A stretch of DNA of 64,000 bases from Atherix ibis (Eukaryota > Arthropoda > Insecta > Diptera > Athericidae), in contig OY282607.1 in the NCBI GenBank assembly GCA_958298945.1, forward strand, positions 80,937,868-81,001,867, written 5' to 3'. Below the pieces are notes generated by a model. That model was given only the letters and a program-made list of their open reading frames with translations, made no database searches and was not told where the DNA came from. Numbering within the stretch: the first letter of the stretch is position 1; the number at the start of each line of letters is the position of its first letter. Position numbers and translations under genes: made by a program. Positions 56,925 through 64,000 of this stretch are shown one piece after another.

Positions 56925-57740
56925 TCACACGGTCCGTGCAATGAACGAATTATTCGTGCAATAGGCTTGAAAATCTGCGTAGATCGTGAGATACCCGACA
57001 TTTTTCGCACGAACTTAGAAAAATGGTTGGTTCATCCATTTTTGCACGAACCAAAATTGGTGCTTCGTACGGGTTTTCTGATATGGTATATTTGACATTG
57101 CACGAATTACGAAAGGGAGTTTGCACTAATCAAAACGTTCGCTTTTGACACTCCAAAGTCTATTGACCTCGTGCAACTGTTCGACATATCTCAAGTATTT
57201 TTGGCACTGTGTGATGAGTGATTTTTAGCTTTCAATATTATTTCAATTATTTTTATTAAATTTAATTTTCTTATATATATTGTGAAACGTTGCAGGTGAC
57301 GAATTGTCCACAAAAAATTCTTTTATCATCCTTCTGTATGCACCGTCCGTCGAAGCCATGGATTTTGAAGCCGTGAAAACACTCATGAATTTCACAACAT
57401 CATTCTCTTCCCGCAGAAGATACACGCCAAATCTGAACATCGCAGCTGTTACTTGTAGCTTCGCCATTTTCACCACAGAAATAAATTTTAACGTCTACCT
57501 CACTTAATGAAGAATAATTCATAGAGGAATTCACAGTGGCAGAAATCAAATTACAAGCGACTAAAATTGACATTTGCCAATGTTGCGCGATCGCTGTACA
57601 AACATGTTGGCTCGTGCCGACGCATTCAAACGACAACCCGTGTGATATATGTACGAACCGGTTTATGCACTGGTTAGTGAAATCCCATTTTTCCTAAGTT
57701 TGTGCATACCAAAAATTAGTGCATTGAACAGATTATGTAA
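56925..57740. mobile_element. TIR DNA transposon relic, superfamily uncertain
   Basis: The ends form long imperfect inverted repeats of about 100 bp. Left TCACACGGTCCGTGCAATGA aligns with reverse-complemented right TTACATAATCTGTTCAATGC, and further in left GCACGAACTTAGAAAAATGG aligns with right GCACAAACTTAGGAAAAATG. A minus-strand frame (57476-57243) reads MVKMAKLQVTAAMFRFGVYL and STDGAYRRMIKEFFVDNSSP. GAY--M--E at this position is reminiscent of PIF/Harbinger nucleases, but no catalytic block is present. It could equally be a non-autonomous element of another superfamily. Confidence 0.5.
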
Positions 57741-57744
57741 TATG

Positions 57745-60725
57745 CTCTTAGAACCAGTCCGTAAACTTTTTAAAATTGAAGGAACTTCTCACAAAAGGTT
57801 TGATCTCAGCTTAAGGGTACCATAACTAATTCATCTCTCAAAGAGAATGCACCCCAGAAATAGTTGTTATAATTTTTGCAATACAAATTAACAAACAATA
57901 TTCACGAGATTATTCATGCAATTTTTTATTCTAAACTTTTGTGAAAAGTTCAGTTTTTAATTATTTATAGTTGAACTTTTAGTTAGAATCAAAAATAAAC
58001 ACATTTGCTTTTCTAAACACAGTTTTTTTTCATTTTCATACTTTTTGTTTATAAAACTGGAATTTTATAATTGAAATTATTCTTTGGTAAATTATATATT
58101 CATTAATATTTATTCATCTGTAGATATTTCGATTTAAAAAAAAAAAGTTTTACAACTTTTACTATTACTATTATTTTTTTTAGTACATTTCTTTCAGTAA
58201 AAAAATATTTAATTTCAATTATTAATTTTAGAAGTTTTCCTTTTTAAAAATATTGTTTCTTTTTTCATTTTGTTTTTATAAGTTCCTATAAGCCAATTAC
58301 GTTCAAACTGAAACAGAAAGGATATTGTAAATTTAAGTTTTTTAAAAATATTCATCATTATCTGAAATGTTCTGCTTCCTTAGTTCAGTCTCTATAGTAT
58401 GTGTATACGAAGAATATTAACATTCTTATTACTTATCTTAGTAAATATTAATTAAAAGTTTATTTTCACTGCTGTTTGCTCAGATACATATAATAATATT
58501 AATATTATTCATATTTGCAATCTAAAACGATATTCTGTTTAGTACCACTTAATGTAGATTTAAAATTCTTAAACGCATAATTAATTCAAAATTACTTTCA
58601 TTACTGACGTTGATGTTTTATCCAAATTAGAATCAGTCAAATCTACTAAATTTGTGATGCAATAATTTGCGAGTATGATTCTGGTTTCAAATTTTGAATG
58701 TGATTTCAATCTTTATGCATAATTCAATATACTGACGTGATAAAAAGTTACAGTTCTTACTAAAGTGATAGCATTAATGAATTCAGAGAGATACTCCTGT
58801 TATACTGAACACTGCTTAATCTATAATGAAACTTTGAAATAGTTTATTAGAATCGTACGTATGCAAAAACGATAAGTAGTGGTCTTAGTTGTAGTAGTAC
58901 GATGATATTAAGCATAAAATTACCAAAAACCAAACTGTTTTAGAAATGAGTAGCCAATTATTATACAAAGATACTTGTTCTAGTTAATAGAGAAAACTAC
59001 AGTCGCAGAGCACCATTTCATTGAGTAGGATTTTATGACAATATTATTAATATTTGCATAATTTTATATTCAACAACAACTTTTCAAAATGTTTTCAATT
59101 TCTTATTGAAAATACTGTAATTTATTTTAACAGATTTATTATATATAAATCGGGTACAAATATAAAATAACAATTATGATATCTAAATAACATAGAACTT
59201 TTTTTTTTTTTTAATAATTTCCATTGGGATAACATTTTTTTTCTTCAAACATTCGATTTCTTATACATTTATACACCTGGTTGTTTCAATTATGTTGAAA
59301 ATAAATATTCTATTAAGTTGATTTTCCATTTGTTGAAAACTTTTGAAGATGATTTCTTAAATTTACCATTTATGTTGAATGACATCCATTTCTTAAAATT
59401 TATTTTGCTTTTATGCCCATCATAATGATTTACGATGAATGATTGTCAACAAATATTCATCAGATTTCTTACTTTTATTTACATTATATTTTCAGGAAAC
59501 ATTTAAGATAAACTAAGATGACAGGTTGTTAATATTAACTTTCTGACTGTCAGTATTCTTATGTATTTATTCACATTTTGTTTAAATCGTTCATAGTTAT
59601 GAACTTTCCATTAGCGTTAACGTTTCGTCAAAGATTTTCGTTGCGTGCTCAATTCGTTAACATAAATCCACATTTCATATCCTGTTATGACTCAACCGTA
59701 AGAGAGAGTGTTTTGTACTTAATAGATATATCACAGCAAGAATTGAATTCGAGAATAAAATTGTTTACTTCCTTTTCAACGGAAAGAATGAAGACTTCAA
59801 TTAATTCATCAAATTTTCCTTTTTTTTTTTAATAAATATAAATACACAAGTCTGTGAATAATAAAAGATATTGCATACTTTTTATTGTGTTATATTGAAA
59901 TTATAAACTATCAAATAGTAAAAGCTGTTTTATCCTACTCATTTTTATTTATCATTGTCTATTATCAATTTTATAAGGTGTATTTTTTCCTGTAAATTTC
60001 GATAATATTGTGGCTTAAGTCATTTAAAAAAAAAGAAAAAAAAATTATTTTTCGTGATTTATTTTCATTACAAAATCTGCGAAGAAATCAAAGACAAGAT
60101 CAAGGAATCTTTGATAAGCAAAGACTCAAACGAATAGTTAGGCAATTTTTGAACCGTATCGGCGGTTGGAGATTTTGGTGAGCAACTTACAGAGGAGTAC
60201 TTCTTTGAAGTTTGTTTTATAAATAATTATTGAAGATTATGAAAATATAATTTCATAAATAATAATTAAGGATTATGCAAATTCTATAAAAATTTCTGAA
60301 TAATATTTATGATTCGAAAGAATGATAGTAGAAATATAATGAAAATTAATGTATATACTCGTATTTATACGCTTCCGTTCTTCGTTCCGGAATATGCTAA
60401 AATGTACGAATAGGTAAACATTGTTTTATTGTTATTTGTCTACTCCTGAACTGAGCAACAAGTGTGCTACTATGAGTATTACCTTCTGTATGAATAAGAA
60501 ATGATCCACTTAATGTATGTGGAGAAAATTTTCATTTAATTCGATATACTATATTGTTTTTCAGAAAAACCGAAAATTGTTATAGTAGCCTTGGTCTTTT
60601 TGTTTATTTTTTATACGTGAGTAGGGGGGAAATCTACTAAAGATGGCGTAGATACTATATACCGATCCATATATGAAGGCTATTTTCCTATTTAGGCTGC
60701 AGACTGACCTTTTCTCATTCTCTCT
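57745..60725. other. AT-rich intergenic stretch, no gene seen
   Basis: Very AT-rich with long homopolymers (for example 59200-59213). The open frame at 59578-59832 has a mixed composition but no recognisable motif, and I do not call it. Confidence 0.5.
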
Positions 60726-60729
60726 CCAT

Positions 60730-61436
60730 GACAGAAGTTTTTTATTACTCGGGATCCGTATTCAGTTATGTTACAACACCTTAGAATGCCTGTGTTGTTA
60801 TTAATTGTGTCAGAATGCACTTCTGGGATAGCTGTTTACCGATTATTTTCTCCACTTCCTTTCTTTCTCTGCTAAAATGTTATCAATGGTAGAAAACATA
60901 TTCCGCATTCTCGGTTGTGGGCCGATTGGGGTATATTACATCAACTTCCACCTCAAACCGATATAAATATGCCCTCAAGCAACCATGTCCTATCAGAACA
61001 TATTGGGCCACTTCTCCATATCCTCTACCGTTCTACGTGGCTATGTCAGAAATCAGATGATAAGTTCATCTTCATTTAATCGATAAATTTCAATGTCGCT
61101 GTCATCTCGCCACTGCTAACGGTGAGCCGATGGATTTTATTTCCCTCCTGTCGTCGATGAGATATTCATTCTGGTTCTTTTATACGCTAAAACCTCAATT
61201 GGCAGCATGTTAGCGATAACACAGAGACAGTACGGAATACTCTCGGGACTCTAAGTTCCATGACGCGATGTTTGAACTTTTCCACCTCCATAGCTTCCGT
61301 CCAGATAGAGGCTGCAGTCTTGGAGATTTGTTCGTTGATTGAAGTTAAGTTGGCAACACATAAGTCAACGAAGCTACGACTATGCCCTTTCATACTTGCC
61401 TTTATGTAAACCTCAGCACTTGCCATCTCACACCTT
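60730..61436 (-). pseudogene. non-LTR retrotransposon ORF2 C-terminal end (R1/I-like)
   Basis: The minus strand from 61436 reads MASAEVYIKASMKGHSRSFV, then KHRVMELRVPRVFRTVSVLS, which fits the R--RTVS--A----G--P-E block after the reverse transcriptase domain of R1/I-like LINEs. In shifted frames it continues with PIEVLAYKRTRMN, HR-WRDDSDIEIY (family W----KGRWTHRLIP), YVLIGHGCLRAYLYRF-like (family LSGHGCFR-YL-RF) and YPNRPTTENAEYVFYH (family CP-C---EDAEHVFFHC). A degraded tail reaches about 60730. The zinc-knuckle cysteines are partly lost. Endonuclease and most of the reverse transcriptase are absent, as expected for a 5'-truncated or decayed copy. Confidence 0.72.
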
Positions 61437-61439
61437 TTC

Positions 61440-62280
61440 TACACTCGCTTTCCTAAAATTATATTTTTATAGTGTTTTTACCGTCAACAGATTTGTATCA
61501 TAATTCTTTTCTGATGCATGGTGTGCACGCCAATAAATGTGCATTAAAAGAGTTTTCGGGTTTGACAGTTTCTTTTGCCTGTTTGTGAGTCATTCCCGGC
61601 TTAACAGGGTAAGTTTCTCTGGCGTTGGTTGATTCCCTCCTTGCTTCATATCTTTTTTATTGTTTTAAAATGTGTTTTTGCCTCGATGTTTCAGATCGAA
61701 ATGAACATCTATTCACTAACACATACGCAGGAGAACCGGTTTTTTAAGAATTAGTGTGTAAGTGGTTGAGGGCATGTTGTTAATTTTATGTTAACCCTGT
61801 GTTGATTGGCCCTCTGGATTTCTTCTCGGAACAACAATGCAATGTAGTAGAGGCAGTCAGCAGCGACTCAATGAACAAAAGTATATAAATTTATTTATTA
61901 TAAAAAAACTCAATTTAAATACCGAAATAATAAAAACCATTTACAAAATATATTTAATAGACTGCTTTATATTTTTAAAATTAGATATTTTTTAATACTT
62001 TAATTATTTTGGTAAAAAAAAATGCCTTTACATATTTGAAAATCAAATCTAATTGGTAACTAGTTTTCTTAAATTGGTAGACAATTTTTCTAATTGATAG
62101 CTGAAATTCAAGCTCAAATTCTAGTTTCGGACTTCGTATTGTCTTATTGCAAAACTTTTATTTGGTTTTATTATTGGATAATAAATATGTCATCGAAGTT
62201 TACTGAATTTAACATTATTTAAAATTCATTAAAACTTATTAATTTAAAACTGTCTTTATTCCCTTATTCACCTACGCAAA
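61440..62280. other. mixed-composition stretch, no gene seen
   Basis: 61440-61870 is less AT-rich than average and directly adjoins the LINE end, so it may contain unreadable LINE sequence. The rest is AT-rich. No motif is recognised. Confidence 0.4.
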
Positions 62281-62282
62281 TA

Positions 62283-62970
62283 GGTCTCTTCTGGGAAATT
62301 GATTAAATTATGATCAATACCAGAAGTGGCGTAAGGGTCTTGGCGAACCTGCGGTCTTAAGCCGGTCTAGCAATGCCTAGACAGTTACAATGTTTCGTAC
62401 TATAGCTCTTTGAATGAGGTGTCACGTTGATCAGGGTGCCGCCGGGTGTTTAAACACAGTGTGCCTGATTAGATAGATGAGGTGTCTTTGGCTGAAATGT
62501 GGTGGCCATGATTTAATGCCTACATCGCGGGTACAATCTTAGGAATGGATACCAGCATTCCGGGTACTATCACTGCAGATGTTTAGGTAGTTCTTGCTAC
62601 CAACAGTTAGAGTGACTAGCTTGTAATTGTTTACTGACTGTTAGTAACGGTTCTACCTGTTGTGGATGTAACTGGTTCAGTGGCGTGTCCAGATGGAAGC
62701 ACAAAAGTGGGAAAACAAGGGAAGTAGTCTACAGGTTGCCGCTCACGAATGGGTTGGGCCGACCCAGTGATTGCGTCATGCATGTAACTCCAAGGATGGT
62801 TGATAAAGATGGTGTAGTAGAGTAGGCATGCTGAGGCTACTTTCCATAGATGGTAATAGAATGAAGGAAGGTTTTATAATTGGTAGCGAAGGTAGCTGAG
62901 TTCCCTTGCTAAGAAATAAATGAAATAAGAGCGAAAGAGGAAGTAGGGCCATGACAGGGTGTGTTGAGTC
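62283..62970. repeat. dispersed repeat X, copy 2
   Basis: Counterpart of 13040-13885 in the same orientation, with ordered shared landmarks (GGTCTCTTCTGGG, AGAAGTGGC, GGGTCTTGG, GCCGGTCTAG, ACACAGTGTGCCTGATTAG, GGTGTCTTTGGCTGAAA, TAGCTTGTAATTG, TTGTGGATGTAACTGG). It carries the same hairpin near its start (62288-62326). Repeat X may run on to about 63180, where GC content falls. No coding or TIR signature; class unknown. Confidence 0.6.
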
Positions 62971-63184
62971 AACATTTCATAGGGCGGTAATTAAACTGAA
63001 TATGCCTGTGCATGAGGTTATCCAAGCAAGAAATTGAAATTGAGTGTTGGATTAAAATGAGCTGGGTTTAGGTTGGAATGAATGAGTTGTGTGTACCCAC
63101 TGGATCTAGATAGCTGTACATGTCTATTTTCCGCGACTCGTGGTTTTAACTTTAACGGCAGGTATGGCACGTAAAACAAAATAA

Positions 63185-64000
63185 TTAATCTGTGCTTATT
63201 TCCATTCATTACAACAACAATAAAATATTAATAAATTTTTTTTAAATCTATAAAAAGCAGAAATAAAAAATGAAAATATGAACGATTTATGATTCTCTCA
63301 ATAATTATATACTAAAATCATACTGTTCATTTTCCAATTCATTTACACAACAAAAAGGATATTATATTTTCATTAAATATTTGAATTATTTATCGATAAG
63401 CATATACTCATACGGATTTGTTGGTAAACTCATCAATAGAAAGTATCTCATTAATGCATCTCTATAAGCTTTTATATTAAATTGAATATTAAATCACATT
63501 CAGTCTACCTTTCTTCTTATATTTAAATATTCATTGAAATCAATAGAATTTTGAATAAATTTTCTATCGAAAGTAGTCTAGGGGAAGAGAAAAGAAATCA
63601 ATTTGAATTAATCAAAATTCACCGATCAAAATTCAATTCTTATTGTTGACCTACAAACGAATGTATATGAATGATTGTACGTTTTTTGTAAGATTATATA
63701 AGATTCTTTTTTTCACACCTTATATTAAGGTCACTATGAAGTTCTCATAATTTAGTCCCATTCAATTCACTAATAAATTCATGATCTCTAATTTGGCAAA
63801 AAAAAAAATTGTAATAACAAATGTTTGATGAGTGCTTTTAGAATGATTTCTATTCAATTTTCTAAAAATTCCAAAATCGATAATTTTGCTTATCTACATT
63901 TTTATTTTATTTATTTTCTAACTTTATCTATTATTTATTTTCATATAAAAATAGTAGATAAATAAAATAATAAGTAGATTTTTATTTAAAAATATTTATG
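63185..64000. other. AT-rich stretch to window end, no gene seen
   Basis: Homopolymer-rich DNA with no recognisable coding or repeat content. Confidence 0.55.

Noticed and set aside
1..64000. CRISPR arrays, operons, riboswitches, rRNA or complete tRNA genes
   Set aside because: None seen; regularly spaced repeats with unique spacers and bacterial gene order are absent, and the window is animal transposon-rich DNA.

Overview
The window is AT-rich (roughly 70% or more A+T by eye) animal nuclear DNA. It has no recognisable host gene, no rRNA, no CRISPR array and no bacterial-style operon. Every stretch with recognisable coding similarity is a decayed transposable element. The mix is Tc1/mariner elements of several subfamilies (including a Mos1/mauritiana-type copy and a D,D41D group), non-LTR retrotransposon pieces and a tRNA-like SINE fragment. 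This points to an insect, most plausibly a higher dipteran such as a tephritid fly. The order-level guess is inference; the transposon identities come from reading the translated fragments.

Layout. 0-10 kb: a 53-bp TIR-only mariner relic, an almost complete mariner beside it, a mellifera-type mariner nested in a D,D41D element, a broken irritans/mellifera-like mariner, then the first copy (A) of a recurrent mariner-derived family called M2 here. 10-18 kb: quiet DNA with one unassigned reading frame, M2 copy B interrupted by an unidentified dispersed repeat (X), a mariner N-terminal piece, and a foldback-like TIR element with a possible PIF/Harbinger-like start. 18-32 kb: an internally deleted D,D41D element with TIRs and TA duplication, a mariner relic, another D,D41D relic, a tRNA-like SINE piece, M2 copy C, a LINE scrap, and the least damaged D,D41D reading frame (230 codons). 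32-50 kb: simple repeats, a mellifera-type mariner, M2 copies D and E, an irritans-like mariner, a D,D41D relic, a nearly complete Mos1-like mariner with TA duplication, a diverged 360-390 bp tandem duplication, another mariner relic and M2 copy F. 50-64 kb: two D,D41D relics, a perfect 30-bp inverted repeat, a second TIR element, a LINE ORF2 end, and the second copy of repeat X.

No element looks able to move itself: every transposase has frameshifts, stops, internal deletions or a lost catalytic aspartate. Two nested insertions give relative ages. Of about 25 oriented fragments, about 20 have their transposase or ORF2 sense strand on the minus strand. That bias is worth testing against a piRNA-cluster hypothesis. 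The regions between elements are AT-rich and hold only simple repeats and small duplications that I can support.
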